Source: Piper betle
Taxonomy: Eukaryota > Streptophyta > Magnoliopsida > Piperales > Piperaceae
Direction of reading: 5' to 3'
Assembly (NCBI GenBank): GCA_033002965.1
Contig: JAURVB010014977.1
Coordinates: forward strand, 239,411-303,410
DNA length: 64,000 nucleotides
The notes under the pieces: generated by a model
The model's input: only the letters and a program-made list of their open reading frames with translations
What the model was told of the DNA's origin: nothing
Database searches by the model: none
Position numbers and translations under genes: made by a program
Part shown: positions 1 through 13,414 of the stretch, piece by piece
Layout of the letters: each line of letters begins with the position of its first letter
Position numbering within the stretch: the stretch's first letter is position 1

Positions 1-61
1 TAAGTTAACATGAAATTTTATTGGAAGATTTGACATTTTTATTAGTTCCACAAGAAATGCG

Positions 62-572
62 GTTGAAAAGGCAAAAAATGATTGTTTAGAAGGCAAGAAA
101 AATAGAAAAACTTATATAATTCTTTAATTTTCTTCTTGGCATCCAAATGCGTGAGGGAATTTTTAAACTTTTAATATCATTTTATTTCATGTCATTTCTA
201 GCATTTATTACAGAATTTTCTATCAACAATTCAACCCTAGTGGATAAAAACTAAGTTGAGTTAAATAGAACTCGGTTGGCTCAACTTAAACTCAAACCAA
301 CTCAATTATGGAAGGTGGTTGAAAAGGCAAAATTTATTGTTTAGGAGGCAAGAAAAATATAAAAAAACTTATATAATTCTTTAATTTTCTTCTTGACATC
401 CAAATGTGTGAGGAAAATTTTAAACTTTTAATATCATTTTATTTCATGTCATTTTTACCATTTATTAAGGAATTTTCTATCAACAACTCAACCCTATAGG
501 ATAAAAACTAAGTTGAGTTAAATGGAACTGGTTGGCTCGACTTAAACTCAAACCCAATTCAATTATGGAAGA
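62..572. repeat. Two-copy tandem repeat, unit about 250 bp
   Basis: Two imperfect head-to-tail copies lie at about 62-311 and 314-572. Each starts with a GGTTGAAAAGGCAAAA-type stretch and ends with CAATTATGGAAG, with the same order of blocks between. No coding potential is seen. The DNA from 573 to about 1500 is A/C-rich with scattered short CTCGACTCG-like runs, and I see no gene in it. Confidence 0.8.
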
Positions 573-1742
573 CGTCAATTCAACATGAAAATAAAGAAAC
601 CGAGTTTGTATGAAAACTCAGCTCAACTCACCCACACCAACTCTATAAAATCACACCAAACATGGATTTTCACTTGAAGCACCACCACAAAGCCTAGGCT
701 CGATTTCGGCTCAAATCACTTGATACCAATTCTCGCAAATCATTCTACACATGCCTTGTAATATTCAACTCAAGCATCACATAGCCAAATTGAATATGGG
801 TTGAATCAAACGAATCCTCACAAGTCATTCAAACATGTATTTCCAACTTGAACCATCAACCTAGTCCAACGGAAATTGTTTCAATTCAACTGATTCACAC
901 CCATCATCAATAGACTAGCTCAGCTCCATTATTATTCGAGTCGAGATCGGTTAAATCAGACCGGTTCAAACTGATCCTCACAATTACCCAAACATGTATT
1001 TTTGACTTGAAACAGGTCAAACTGAAATTGTTTTAAGCAAACTTATTCAAACTCCTATCCTCAACCGATTAGGCTAGTACTCCATCGGAATGCAAAACAC
1101 GACTCGAGCAGCACTCAAAAAACACAAAAACTCGAGAACAACGACTCTCGAGATGCAAAACTCGGTTCGACCAATCGCAAAAGATCGGATAAAGTGCTAT
1201 CAGAAACATAGAACTCGGTTCGACTCCCTTAATTATTCCATCAGAACGCAAAGCTCGACTCGACTGGTAATCTAAAAACACAAAACCCTAGCACAATAGT
1301 TCTCGAAATATAAAACTTCGAACTCGACCAATCACAAAAATTCGAACAAAGCACAAATTATTAGAAATACAAAATTCGAGTCGACTTACTCAACTAACAC
1401 ATTAGAAAATGATGAATCTACGTTTACTAAGAATTTGTTTTAGTTGTGAACCGGTCCACACGTCCAGGGAGCGAGGCACAAAGAAGAAGGGAGGGGTTGG
1501 AAGCTGTAAATAGAATACAATGTTGTGTGTTTGTTGTTGCGTGGCCGCTCCCTCTCCCTCTTTCTTTATTACCATCATTACATTCGTAGCTGTTTTGCTT
1601 CTTCCTCTTCTTTCTTCTTTTTCCATTTCATTTTCCTTTTCCTTTTCATTTTCCTTTTCCTTTTCTTTCTGGCTCCAAGAATGTCTCCATCTTTCCACGT
1701 TTGCTCCTTCAACGCCCCCTCTCTACCCATCCCTCCCATCGT

Positions 1743-1752
1743 CTATAAATAG
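1743..1752 (+). promoter_or_regulatory. TATA box of the RING-H2 ligase gene
   Basis: CTATAAATAG follows a long CT-rich tract (about 1545-1680) typical of plant core promoters. The stretch downstream fits a non-coding first exon (about 1775-1862), a leader intron (donor near 1863, acceptor near 2524 after a T-rich tract) and a second leader piece before the start codon at 2630. The leader structure is inferred from splice-site appearance only. Confidence 0.5.
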
Positions 1753-2629
1753 TTGGCGGCGGTTGCTGGGGAGCTTCTGATTGCGGTTTCGATCGGGTTT
1801 GTAGCTTGCTGCGGCAGTTCTGATCGGGAAAGTTTGGTGCTTGTTGATTGTTGTGGTGGATTGGTGAGCTTTTTGAGCTGCCTTTTTTTTTTTGGTTTTT
1901 TGGTTGGTTGGATTGTTTGGGGGTGGAAAAATTGGATTTCTGTTGGTGGGTTGGACGGCGATTGCACGCATGTGTGGTGGATCTTGGGGTGGTCGCCGAT
2001 CGTGGAGTCTGCGAGCTTTCTTTTGGGATTTTGGGGTGGAGAAGAGGTGGAAAGATGGGATTTTTTTGGAGGGGGAAACTTGGAGCTGATCAATTTGATT
2101 GCTTGCTTGTTGTGTTGCTCAAATTGTTGTAGCATAACCTGAATTTGATTTGATGCCTGGTAGTTTATTATTTTGCTGTCAATTTGATGTGGGGAATCCT
2201 TTATTGATTTTAAATGTGATTTTGTAAAGATAATGTTAAAATTGCTAGCCTCGCCTATGATGTCGATGCGTGTGATGTAATGCCTTATTACTCCATTGCT
2301 TTTGAGGATGATAAAATTTAGCTTTCTAAGGATAGGAAATGTGGAATTCTTTGATTCACCATGGAGGTTATTTTTTTATTCCTCTCTTTGTGATTTGGAA
2401 AGATGTGGTGTAATTTGCTAGTCTTGTTCATCATTTGGTATGTATGAGCGTTTTAAGAACTTTAGGCTTAAGTAGAATATATTCTAATCTTGCTTTCCTT
2501 CTGTCTCAAATGTCTTTTTTTCAGAGCTTGCATGTAAAAGGATTTAGGCCTTATTGGACGTTCTACTTCTGGATTATTAGGATTTAGTAAGACGCTTCAA
2601 AATTGTCACGGCGAGGTATAGCTTCTGTA

Positions 2630-5600
2630 ATGCAAAATCAAGAAAGTACTCTCCAGGCCATATCCGAGATGTTGGATATTGAACGTGGATCTAGCTCAAG
2701 TAGCTCGGGAATGGAATTGTCACTTCAGTGGAATAGCAATGTGAATGCTGAAAATTCTTTGAACTTACCCAGCTTTGGATTGCCAACCAATGAACCAAAT
2801 GTTGCATACCCCACTCCCATAAGGCATGATGAAAGCAGCTTGGCAACTTGGCATCCTGGCCAACCAAGCTCTGGTAACCATGAATTGCGTCAGCAAACAA
2901 ATCATAATGAAGCCAAGAATGAGGCTACACGAACATGTCCAATGAATGATGGTGCTGAACCTTCTTTGAGGCTAGATTGGGAGTTGATGGAACCAAATGG
3001 TGCTCTTGCTATAAACGGCAGAGGTGTCAACCGAAATGGCGACAGTATTGTTTCAGGTGAGCAAAAGTCTATTTTTTTAGATATGTTTTACTTATATTAG
3101 CATTACATTTAATCTTACAAGTGCCACTCACAATTGTCCGCAATGAAGAAGGAATTGAAGCAAAATATTTTGCCATGTATAATCACCCCTGAAATGGCTA
3201 GATTTGCTGTAGGTTCTTTTGTGAATCGTCTTGGAGATACTGGTAACAATGGACGAAGTAATTTGTATGATGGTCGACACTCGGGGCTCAAAAGGAAAGC
3301 TTCTGAAGGATCTGCTGGAGAATCATCTTCACGTAACTATCCTGGTCTTCTGCAAGGAGCTGTGAATGGTAGCCAGGATCAGCAAGGCCATGTTTCTGTA
3401 GAAACTCTGCCATGTTTAAATATTCCTGAGGAGCTTTATAATCAAAGAAGTGATGTTGGCATAAGAGACGGATCATTTTCAAACATGTTTATGCCCCAAA
3501 GCTCAGAAAGAAATACCCACTTGAGAACCATTCCTATGTATTGCCAAGATCCTGCTTTGTCATATAATCCTTGGGGTCCGGTCAGCACTTCTTATTCTAG
3601 GGAATCTAATGCCATGCCAGCACATCAAATTCTTTCAGGTTATGTACCTGCCCATAGCACTGCCAGTCCTTGGACTGTGCCAGAAGTAGCCAGTACAAGT
3701 CAGACTCCAAACCCTCCTACTTATCCTAGAAGTGTGCCCCCTTACACTCTCATTGGATCCCTTCGTCCCAGGCCTTCATCCACGTTTTCTACTCAATTAT
3801 CTGACATTTCTGCTCAAAGGTCATCTGCGTCACTTGAGGAAACGAACCCTAGGACTGCTCCAAGTTGTTCCTTGGGCAGCCAAGTGGCTCTATCAGATAA
3901 TGAGGTAGTTAGACGGACACGGAGATGGAATAGAAGTAACATGAACACAAGTGGATCAGAAAATATTGCTTCTTCTTCCCAATCTGGTGCAGGTCCTAGT
4001 GGAATCCATTCTGCACCTTCTACAAATTGGATACCCGAACCAAACTCTACAACTGGTCCATCTCAGAGACTTTCAACACTAATGCACCAGAATTTCACCA
4101 CATCAGGATCTGATTCTGGATCCCAAAATGCAAATCTTCCTTCAGTTCGCCCAGCTGGTCCTTCATCGTCGAGGCAGCATATGTCCCTTCAATTGGGAGG
4201 GCGACGTCGTTATTTTAGGTCCAGGCTGCCAATAGATAGACAAGGCACTGGCGTTCCAGGAGTGCCATTGCCAATTGGCTCTTCTGTCACTGGCCCCGAT
4301 TGGAGTAGGTTGTCGTCCCAGGTATTTTCGCTAAAAAAATTGCTTTATTATTTGGTTTTAAACTTGGTCAATTGATTACCACCAAAATCTCTCAAATCAT
4401 TTTATTTCACATGAGCTGCAAGATCATTTATGTAGTATTTTGTTCAGATTAGTGAACTATTAAGGACATAGCCAATGCTCAAGCTTAGATGGAATGACAA
4501 ATAATAAATGTCAAGGAATGAGTTTGTGATTTAGAACTGAAGTGACTTATGCGCCATGTATAGTGTATTGATATGGTTTGCCTAATTTGAAGCTGAACAT
4601 ATGCGTAATTGGAGACTCAGCTAGTTTAGTATTTTGGCATAAATTCTTCTAATTTGTGATTACTTCACTGCGAGTAGGATTAAGTTGGGTGGTTATTAGT
4701 GCGTACTTCAAATTGTGTGGAAGTTATGATTTTTATCAGTCTATCATTCCGTGTTCTCAATTAAGATCAGCAGCTGATGCCATAATTATTTTGTTCTGGT
4801 TACATATATGCTTCTATTCATGGTCAGCTTGTGGAATTTCTTATTTTGTTCTGGTTGCATATATGCTTCTATTCATGTTCGGCTCGTGGAAATTCTTACT
4901 TTTGCGTTTATTGCAATTGCTAGATTCGGAATCTGATCCTAGCCCGACAGGGGAATCATATGAGACTGGAGGTTTGTAATTATGCTGATGCTTATTTTTC
5001 CTCATTTTCCACACAGCTTACTAAAAACCCTTGGTGGCAGTTTGGTCATTTGATTGAATAAATTACTTGGCTGTCCATTCTTGTTGTCTAATTAAAATAA
5101 TCATTACCAACACCACTTTATACTGAAATTACTTGGCATTTGTCACTGTGAATTTTCCAATAATTTTCTCTATAATTAGTTATTAACATTACTCTCCATT
5201 ATAACATTGAAAAAATGCAGGACATGATTATAAACCCTTCTATAATTTATGGAGTTGCGGATTTGCATGATCGACATAGAGACATGAGGCTTGATGTGGA
5301 CAACATGTCATACGAGGTGAAACAATTTATGTTCTTGTTTGTTTTTGGCGCCTCTTTATTTTTGTCTGTCTCTGATGTGGTGCTTGATTATTTCAGGAAT
5401 TACTTGCCTTGGAGGAGCGAATTGGAAATGTCAGCACAGGGTTGAGTGAAGAGACGATCTGTAAGTGTTTAAAACAGAGAATATATACTTCATCTGAAGT
5501 GGAGGATGCCCAAGAGGTTGAACCTTGCTGTATTTGTCAGGTGAAGTACATTCATAGTGAAGACAATATAGCTCCTGTTGCTCATAATCATCTTACTATA

Positions 5601-5923
5601 TTGGTAGTTTTACATCAGTGATTTAGAAGCAGGTTATAAATGCAGGTTCCTTAGTGTTGTATAATTCATGTTGCATTGGCTAACTTAACATTCTTCCCAA
5701 CTGCCTTTTGATATATGTACTTCCTAGTAGCAGATTTTTTTTTTTTTTGAAAATGATCTATTATCTGATAACCACTGTTGGGTGGTTGTAGGAAGAGTAT
5801 CTAGAAGGAGAGGAGCTTGGAAAGCTGGATTGTGGGCATGATTTTCATACTGCCTGTATGAAACAGTGGCTTATGATAAAGAACCTCTGTCCTATTTGCA
5901 AAACAACAGCGTTGGTTACTTAA
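2630..5923 (+). CDS. RING-H2 E3 ubiquitin ligase, RHG1A/HIP1-like
   Basis: Six coding exons join in frame: 2630-3056, 3213-4321, 4924-4971, 5221-5316, 5397-5540 and 5792-5923, giving about 651 aa. All introns are GT-AG. The start MQNQES is chosen because it opens like the HIP1/RHG1A family, with an acidic then serine-rich segment; an upstream in-frame TTG is not a start. Residues about 20-500 are low-complexity and Ser/Pro/Asn-rich, probably disordered. The family's conserved LHDRHRDMRLDVDNMSYE segment lies at about 543-560 and continues into LLALEERIGNV. A C-terminal RING-H2 follows: Cys604/Cys607, Cys622/His624, His627/Cys630 and Cys641/Cys644, ending in CPIC. The family acts as E3 ligases that pair with E2 enzymes and ubiquitinate substrates; the substrate here is unknown. 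Exon 3 (IRNLILARQG...) is weaker than the family consensus but keeps frame. Confidence 0.9.
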
Positions 5924-5981
5924 TGGAAAAGATCCCCTCTCAGAGGAGGATTCAGATGTAATAGGAATTTGATGGCCGAAA

Positions 5982-6106
5982 GTAAGTTGTCTTATCTGTG
6001 CTAGTTTTTCAAACGGCATTAAGAAAGAAGAAGCTTAATTATTGATTTGGCTGCTATTTTGTGTTTTGCTTATCATATGATTGACCTCGAATTTGGGTTG
6101 CTGCAG
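5982..6106 (+). other. Intron in the 3' UTR of the RING-H2 gene
   Basis: A GTAAGT donor after GAAA and a TTGCTGCAG acceptor bound a 125-bp T-rich stretch that starts 58 bases after the stop codon. It is probably spliced, which would leave an exon junction downstream of the stop. The rest of 6107-6964 is T-rich 3' UTR and intergenic DNA between two convergent genes, with no further gene seen. Confidence 0.55.
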
Positions 6107-6964
6107 GATGGTTTGGGCGAACGAATCATAGCTCACTGAGATGAAAAAATAGTCGCCTCATATTCGTTGAGTTCTTATACGAAATGGAGAATTTTGATGA
6201 AACATTTTGGGTAGGTTGTAAATGCTTGTCTTCTTCAACAAAGAAAGGCTGGCAAGGGAAGGGAAAGGATGTCTGCTAAATTTTGCAAGAATGACTCTGA
6301 TTCTTGTGATTTATATTCAAAATCCATGGTTATCATTTACTGATTGCTATTTTATTGATTTGTACTTGTTCTCACTGTGGAAATTGTTGCTACATGTTAT
6401 GCGTAAGCATATTGATTTACCGGCATCTTCTTGGCTGGAAAAGATATAAAAAACAATGAAATATTCGTGGATGCTTCTATATTAGGGATTACATATGTTG
6501 CATCTATATTTGATCTGTTTGGGCTGCTTCCTTTCCATCTTGCCCCTTGCCTGCTTGGCAAGAATGTACCCTCAATATGCTCAGAACTGTGGCATTAGCT
6601 GTTGCTCAATTTATTTATGCCTTGTTATGCCCAAGACAGATTCTAGAGTTTTATTGATTTATAATGATGGTTGTTCATGTTTTCATCTTTTTTTGTAGTT
6701 TTGCCATCTTGGGTTGCCAGTACGTTTCTGCAACATGTTGAGAGGATAGCAGTTATTTTATTGTACCGGTTGTAGCTTTTATTTACTCGTGTTTCCATTC
6801 CTCAAGTAATATATGGGCACGTAGTACATATCTTATATATTACCAAGAACTGCAAGCGCAATTGTCTTCTTGACAGCAGTTTTCTAGCTTTAGTCTGCAA
6901 AAAGCACTTGCGGTTTAAACTTTAAACCATGAAATTACAAACATCATATTATGGCTCATGCAAA

Positions 6965-9682
6965 TTAGTCTTGAAGCGCATAGTATCGGTTAACTAATTT
7001 ATGACCCTCCAATCTTCGGAAATCTGTTGCAGAAGTGGATCTGTCTAATTGAAACATGAGCTTGTCTCCTCCTTTGGCACTGTTGTTTGGTTTGGGGGCT
7101 AGAGGGGGCCAATTCTTCACGTTCTTGATTGCCCAGGGATGGCCCTCTGTCCTGAGAGAAGATTCGTTTGAGAAATCTGGCCCAGTAGGTGATAGAAATG
7201 GAGTTTCGGTTGTGTCTTGAGTATCTGTTTTGACTCGAGATGATGCACTCCCAGCACTGCTGCCAGTTTCCTGGACATGGGTAATGTCTTCCATGTTCTT
7301 CACCTGTCCAAGCCATAAAAACAGAAAACTGATCAATGTCATGGTGACAATAAGTGATCACAGCTCAATTGATAAAACTTAGTCTTACCTCTTTGGAGGA
7401 TGCATATTCATCCCTCTGCTTGTCTGATGTTTTATCTTTTGGCTTTGAAGGAAGACGTTTATGTTTTGAGGATTTGTTTCTGCATGGAGAAATAGCATGT
7501 TTTTAAAGGACGACTTTGGTATTTATCTTAACAAAGAATGAGATGCGACAACCATAAGCTAAATCCTTTTAGTCAAGTTAAACATACTTCTTTCTAGTAA
7601 TAGTCTGCATTGGTGGTTCATCTTCTTCTTTGTAAGTGACAGGGAGTCCAGAAAGATCACATGCTAATGGAAATGTGCTGAAAAACTGAGTGAAAAGGAG
7701 AAATTGTTAGCTTCCCTTACATACAAGCACAAACTTGACATGATATGACCTTTTGATCTTTTCAAGGTAGCGCTTTTTTATAGTTGTAGCAGACCTTATA
7801 ACATCAAAAAAATCCATATTACTTCATTTTGGAGTGCAGATGCCGCACTACCACGACGCGTTGGCTCCAGATCAAGTAATGTTGTTAACAGTCCCAAAGA
7901 TGATGCAGGAAAATCTCTAAAACTTTCCAAATAGCTTGGCTTGTATGGCTGTGCTGGTCTGTAGTTTGTGTTCAGTTTCAACCTTTTCCAGTAGTCATCT
8001 GGGGGTGATCCACAAAGCTTGCAAATCCTGTGAATTTGCTCTATCTGAAAACAAAATCAAACACTCAAAATGTAGAAGTCGAAGCATTGTTGATTCTACC
8101 ACCAAATGCTAATCTTTTGACGAGGAGACTAGATGAACAAAAATAAGATGTACAACCATCATGAAAAGAATAAACTGGTAATGGTCTGAAAAATTAAAAA
8201 ACTTCTCTTAAGAGGATTACTTCAGTTCTTCCAGGCATGATAGGCCTCCCAGCAAACATCTCTGCCAGAAGACACCCAGCACTCCACAAGTCAATGCCAA
8301 TTCCGTAGTCAGTTGCACCAAACAACAACTCTGGAGCCCTATACCACAATGTCACAACTCTGCTTGTCAAGGGGCGTCTCTGGTTGGGGCTAAAAGTATT
8401 TGCAAGCCCCAAATCAGCAATTTTCAGGATGCCATGTCTGTCAATCAGAAGATTAGACCCCTTGATGTCTCTGTGCAGAATGCCCATTTCATGGCAATGC
8501 TGTAATCCTGCAAGCAGCTGTTGCATGTAACACTTCGCCTGTACATCCATTACAACAATTATTCATATTTATTGATGCTTGATTTATAATAAAAAGAAAT
8601 AGGTTAGTGAGGTTCTAGCCTGTGGTTCGGTGAGTCTTCTATCAGATCCACATATAACCCTTGTCAAGTCTGTGGGCATGAAATCAAAAACCAGGTAAAG
8701 GCTATAGTGCATTCTTGATGTGGCCAACCCTTCAAGCTTCACTACATTGGGATGATCCAGCTTCTGTAGAATCATGATCTCCCTCGCCATGAATTTCACA
8801 CTCTCAGAATCTGATGTTTCAAATCGGACCTTCTTCAATGCCACAATCTTCCCAGTTTCTCTATCTCGAGCCTTATACACATTGCTATACGTCCCCTGCC
8901 CTATCTGCAGGAAAAGTGATAAAGATTCAAAACACACTAAATGACACCAACTCTTACATAGGTTCATCTCTGCAAACAAAAATGATTTCCACAATTTTCA
9001 CCATCAATACTAAACATTAAACGATGGTCTTCTTCTAGATCCTAATTTTAAGGCCTTAGATACAAAATTTTGAAGGTCGGATGCCTTTTCTAGCTATAGA
9101 GAATTTGCATTCGTGAAATTAAACATTGCACAATGATACAATAACAAATATAGGAAATCACATACAAACATTTATGGATTAAGGAAGCAGATGAATGATG
9201 ATGATGATGATGATCACCTTGGCAATCTTGTCATAGGAGTCGGCGCTCTTGGGCACCAGCCCGACGAGCACCTCCGGTGGCACGTTTTCGGTGAGCCACT
9301 TCGGCCACCCGTTGACCGTCTCGTCGGCGGCCCCGCTCCGCTGACTCGCCTCCGGCCACAGTGGATCAAACATCGGCCGCTGCACAGTCGCAGCCCCACC
9401 TCCACACCCACCGCTCCCCACCTTCTCCTCCAAAACCGCGTCTCCATCGCCACCTCCCGCATTCTCCCCGACATCCACCACTTCTCCGGCGCCGGCTGCA
9501 TCCGACGTCGGCACCACCGCGCTCCTCCCGCCGCTGCCGCGGTCGGCCTGCTCTAGACGGCCACCCGCCTTACCCAACTGGCTAGAGCCTTCCTTGGCCT
9601 CGTATCCGTGCTGCAGCTTCATCCTTTCGATGCCCCTGGGCGGCGATTCGGCGGCGGAGGGCTTCGTTTGGACGCAGCCCAT
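6965..9682 (-). CDS. CDK-like Ser/Thr protein kinase, N-myristoylation type
   Basis: Seven exons on the minus strand (9682-9218, 8904-8620, 8538-8221, 8044-7823, 7685-7588, 7479-7389, 7303-6965) join in frame to about 605 aa. The N-terminus MGCVQTKPS is a myristoylation/palmitoylation signal, so membrane attachment is likely. Residues 1-150 are Gly/Ala-rich. The kinase domain starts near 156 with GQGTYSNVYKARD and has Lys179 in VALKK, catalytic HRDIKGSN with Asp274, DLGLA with Asp292, and a T-loop ending LTSRVVTLWYRAPE. The DLG (not DFG) and the GRTEIEQIHRICKLCGSP tail match the plant CDC2-like subgroup of At5g39420/At1g33770/At3g05050. The cyclin partner and substrates are unknown. Intron 2 uses a GC donor. 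The last about 150 residues are polar and probably disordered. Confidence 0.9.
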
Positions 9683-9892
9683 TTCGGCGGCTGGTCAACC
9701 TCGGCTGCTCCGGCGGTCCAATTTGCTGCAAGATTGCGACTTTCCTGATTGGGAGGGGTGGGGTGAAGTTGGGGAAGGGGAAGAAGGGGAGCCGGCCATG
9801 GCCGGCCAAGGATGTGGACTGGGTTGGGGGTGGTGATACGCATAGTATGGTCCGCCATGGAAGATAAGAAGGTGAGACAATTTTCAAATATT

Positions 9893-9902
9893 TTTTGGCG
9901 GG
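9893..9902 (+). promoter_or_regulatory. E2F-type site upstream of the kinase gene
   Basis: TTTTGGCGGG lies about 210 bases upstream of the kinase start codon (the gene runs leftward). It matches the plant E2F consensus TTTSSCGS. Function is not shown by sequence; a chance match is possible. Confidence 0.35.
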
Positions 9903-9949
9903 TTCGAAGAGCCAATCACATGCTTACGCGCCAACGGTTCGGACTAACT

Positions 9950-12900
9950 GACCGTGTCCGAAATGAACCAAAATTATGTTTTTTTCATTTGTTATTTGTT
10001 TGTGTATTATTGAATGATAAATAATTTTACAATTTAAATAAAATTATCTAATAATAATATGTTTGCATTTATCAGAGAGGTTAGTTTGTAATCACAGTTC
10101 TAAAAAAATGTTTTGAAAAAAAAATGATCCACTAAATTATTTTCTAACACTTAAAAATAACCAACAAGCTTCTCCCTCTCTAATTCCTTGTCAATTCTCA
10201 ACTTACCATCATTTTTATCTAATTTGATCCACCATTCCCCCTCATAATCCTCCTTACACTAATTTTTCACCTTCTAATTTTTTTAACAATCACATTGATA
10301 AATTTTTTTAAAAATTATACTTTATCAAACACTATTTTATTCATTCTAGCACTTTAACCATAAAAAAGTGATTCATGATACTCTTTCATATAATCATTTA
10401 CTAGTTTACATTAATCCTTCTTAGGGCGGGACTTTTTTTTATAAATCACTGAAATTTGTGGTGGTTATTAAAATATAAAAAATAATAAAATCAAGTATAA
10501 TTTTTATAACTCCCTCTAAATCTCTAGGAATTATCTTTGTTAAAAAAATAACTATAATAGTTAACAAACGTGTTTGGCACAACGTTTGACAAAATATAAA
10601 GTGGTAAAAACACAATTTAAAAAACCTTCACAGCGTTACACAATTAAAGCCTCATACTTTTAATCGGTCAGAGCCCAATTTTTAATTCCTCTTTTATTAA
10701 CGAGAATACTTAGGATCTACAAAATCTTATATACTCTTATATAAACTAACTCAACATCAGCCTTTGGATTAGAAGGACAATTGGATGATGAAAGTAGTTG
10801 TCTATATGAAAAAGATCAGTTATGTGATTTGAATGAGTGATTAGATTTAAAAAATAGCTGATATTCTCCTGTCAATAGCTTTTATCATGATATTTTTTTA
10901 TTGCTAGAATATTGTAAGAAGATTTTACACTTTATTGTGATATTTTCTGTGGTTTTATATGATATTTTCTAGTTGTCAGAATATTGTAAGAAGGTTTTAT
11001 ATTTTATAATGATATGATGAGTTCTAGTAGTTGAAACTCAAGGTAAATTTTATTTACATGCATAAATTCGTCCTCCATAATTTTTTGTTGAATTTGTGCA
11101 AAGTCTCAAAACCTAATAGCATTGGGTACAATGGACCATAAGCGGATTTTGGGCACTTCTCAGTAAATAATAGAGGTGAGATTTAGGTGGTTATTTTTTA
11201 GAGAATCATGTATGGTCAACGTATTTTATTTTTCACTTGTATAGTTTTCGAATAGAAAACATGAGTTATTGCAGCAACTAGCATTAATAATATTAATATA
11301 CAGATTATTATATGGTAAGCTATTTAGTTTAGTTTATGATATTTTACATTCATAGTTATTGGCCTTGATAAATTAGCCATGTCAAAAGCCTGTTTTTCTA
11401 CTAGCCTGTGAATAATGTAACTTTTAGTAGTTCATGCTTTTAAGTTTAAAAATGATTGTTATTTACATTATATAATCTCAATATGTTAGTTAAACCATAA
11501 GCAGTTGTTAGATGTTTTTTGTATAAAGCATGATTTCTTTGAGGAGTGTTATATACATGAATTACACCTCATGTAGGTTATATGAGTTACAACTTTTATT
11601 TGGAATAATTTAATAGGCCTCACCACGCAAAATCTATATTGATAAATATAAAAATAAATAATTGGTAAATATAGATTTTCAAATCAAGCAAATACTTTTA
11701 AACCCTTTTATCTTACTTATCCAAGTAATTATAATAAAAAATTATATCAAAATATATTTAAACTAGTAGATTTTTTAAAAATCTAAAAGTGGATCATAAT
11801 GGTATTAAATAAAAATAAAAATTTATCACCATCCTATACTTATTTTCCATATAAGTGAACTTCCATATACAAGCTATATGAGTAGGTGTAGCTCATATAA
11901 ATTTTACGAGGTGTAGTTTATTTTAATCTTTTCTTTTCTTTTATATAATCAAATCAATCAAGTTTTATGACTTATCATCGTTTCAAACATGTCAAATTGT
12001 GTTAACATATATAATTGATTATGTTAATTTATTGTCACCAGTCATAAATTACATTGACCATGTGATGATGCCCTTTTACCCTTGATTGTCCTATCCCTTA
12101 TTTATTACCAATTAATCCTCCATTGTAGCTCATGTTTTGAATTTTGATGACCCCATTGTCTCTTAATAAACAACATAATCAATCCTCTTATATTCTACGT
12201 ATAATTGATCATATTAATTTATCGTTATCTATCATAACTTAGATTCGTTCCCTATCATAAATTTGGATTGACCAAATGATAGGCTTTTACCTTTGACTGT
12301 CTTATCTCTTACTGATTACCAATTAATCTGTAGTTCATACCTCATATTTTGAACTTTGATAATTGTCCTCCAGATTACCTCTATATACGTCTTTGTTGAG
12401 ATTTGGACATAAATATATATATAAATCTGAAATTATATAATATATTCTAATTTAAGGTTGACTTAAATTTAATTGATTTATTAAAGTTAAGTATTTATGG
12501 GTTATAAATAAATGTGTGGAATTCAACGTGAATAACATTAATAAATGCGTGGAATTTAATGTATAGATACTATTTTCTTAATTTCTCTTTTATAGAGGGT
12601 CAAATTGAAATTATGAAACTAAGGATATAAATAAAGAAGTCATGGTTCCTGAATTCATAAGTCGTGGTTCCTGAATTCATAAGTCGTTTTCGTTCTGGCA
12701 TCCTATCGTCCAGAAACTTTAAATTTGAAAACTAGTATTGAATTTGAAAGATCAAAATCTAAGGTAGTAAAGTATCAATTTTTTTTATGTATTCAGGTAC
12801 GCTTCTGCTATCAAATTTGATTTACTTGTTGATTTGATACGAAGATTAATAAAGTTTTGTTTTTAAGTTTAAGTTTTAAGGATTTAACACTCTTGGCTCT

Positions 12901-12990
12901 GAATGAACACAACCAATCCTCTTGCATTCAAGGAATCAATTTCTTCTCTTCACTACAAGAAGTAGACAATAATCCGTCCTGATATATTTC
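9950..12990. other. Gene-free AT-rich intergenic DNA
   Basis: About 3 kb of AT-rich DNA without a supportable gene, splice-site series or conserved protein match in any frame. It holds degenerate local duplications, such as the paired TATTTTCTAGTTGTCAGAAT-like segments near 10.9-11.0 kb and a doubled GTCGTGGTTCCTGAATTCAT block near 12.66 kb. Confidence 0.6.
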
Positions 12991-12999
12991 TTCTAGATG

Positions 13000-13095
13000 C
13001 AATAGAAGAGGCAAAGGGATGGAGGATGGAGAGGTGGTCACCGTATCTATTAGAAGCAGCCAACCCCATGTAGAGAGCTTCGCATGAGACGGCAT
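13000..13095 (-). pseudogene. DUF295 remnant, start of first domain
   Basis: On the minus strand the stretch reads SCEALYMG followed by LSILHPFASS. This matches SCEALYMGWLLQI...LLLFHPSTG of the intact DUF295 genes at 36, 50 and 59 kb. No start or continuation survives. It is one of several fragments on both strands between 13.0 and 14.7 kb, which points to an old, scrambled DUF295 locus. Confidence 0.65.
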
Positions 13096-13414
13096 CTTTT
13101 TTACTGATCAAGTGATTTGCTAATTCACTATTCTAGTACTACACATACGTGGTACGGGAACGTCGTAGAACGATTGCTATTTCTTCATTTTAAGGAATGC
13201 CAAGTGCCTTCTTCTTATTGTCACCCTTTCTATATAAACACTACATCTGTATTTCTTGCCCATTCTCAGTTGGTTGTAGCCAACTCTATCAATGGAATTA
13301 CTTCTGTACTATACTTTGTCTTCTACCATGATGAAGAGCAATCGTTCTAGTCTGTCCACTACCAGATATAGGTGGTAATGGAGGAGAGAATTAGCAGATC
13401 ACATGGTTAGAAGA

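Noticed and set aside
1402..2142. ORFs across the CT-rich promoter and leader of the RING-H2 gene
   Set aside because: Low-complexity Ser/Phe or Lys/Glu readings of a CT tract and a TATA-bearing leader; no domain.
9191..9586. Plus-strand ORFs across the first exon of the kinase gene
   Set aside because: Antisense shadow of a GC-rich exon whose minus-strand frame joins the kinase domain.
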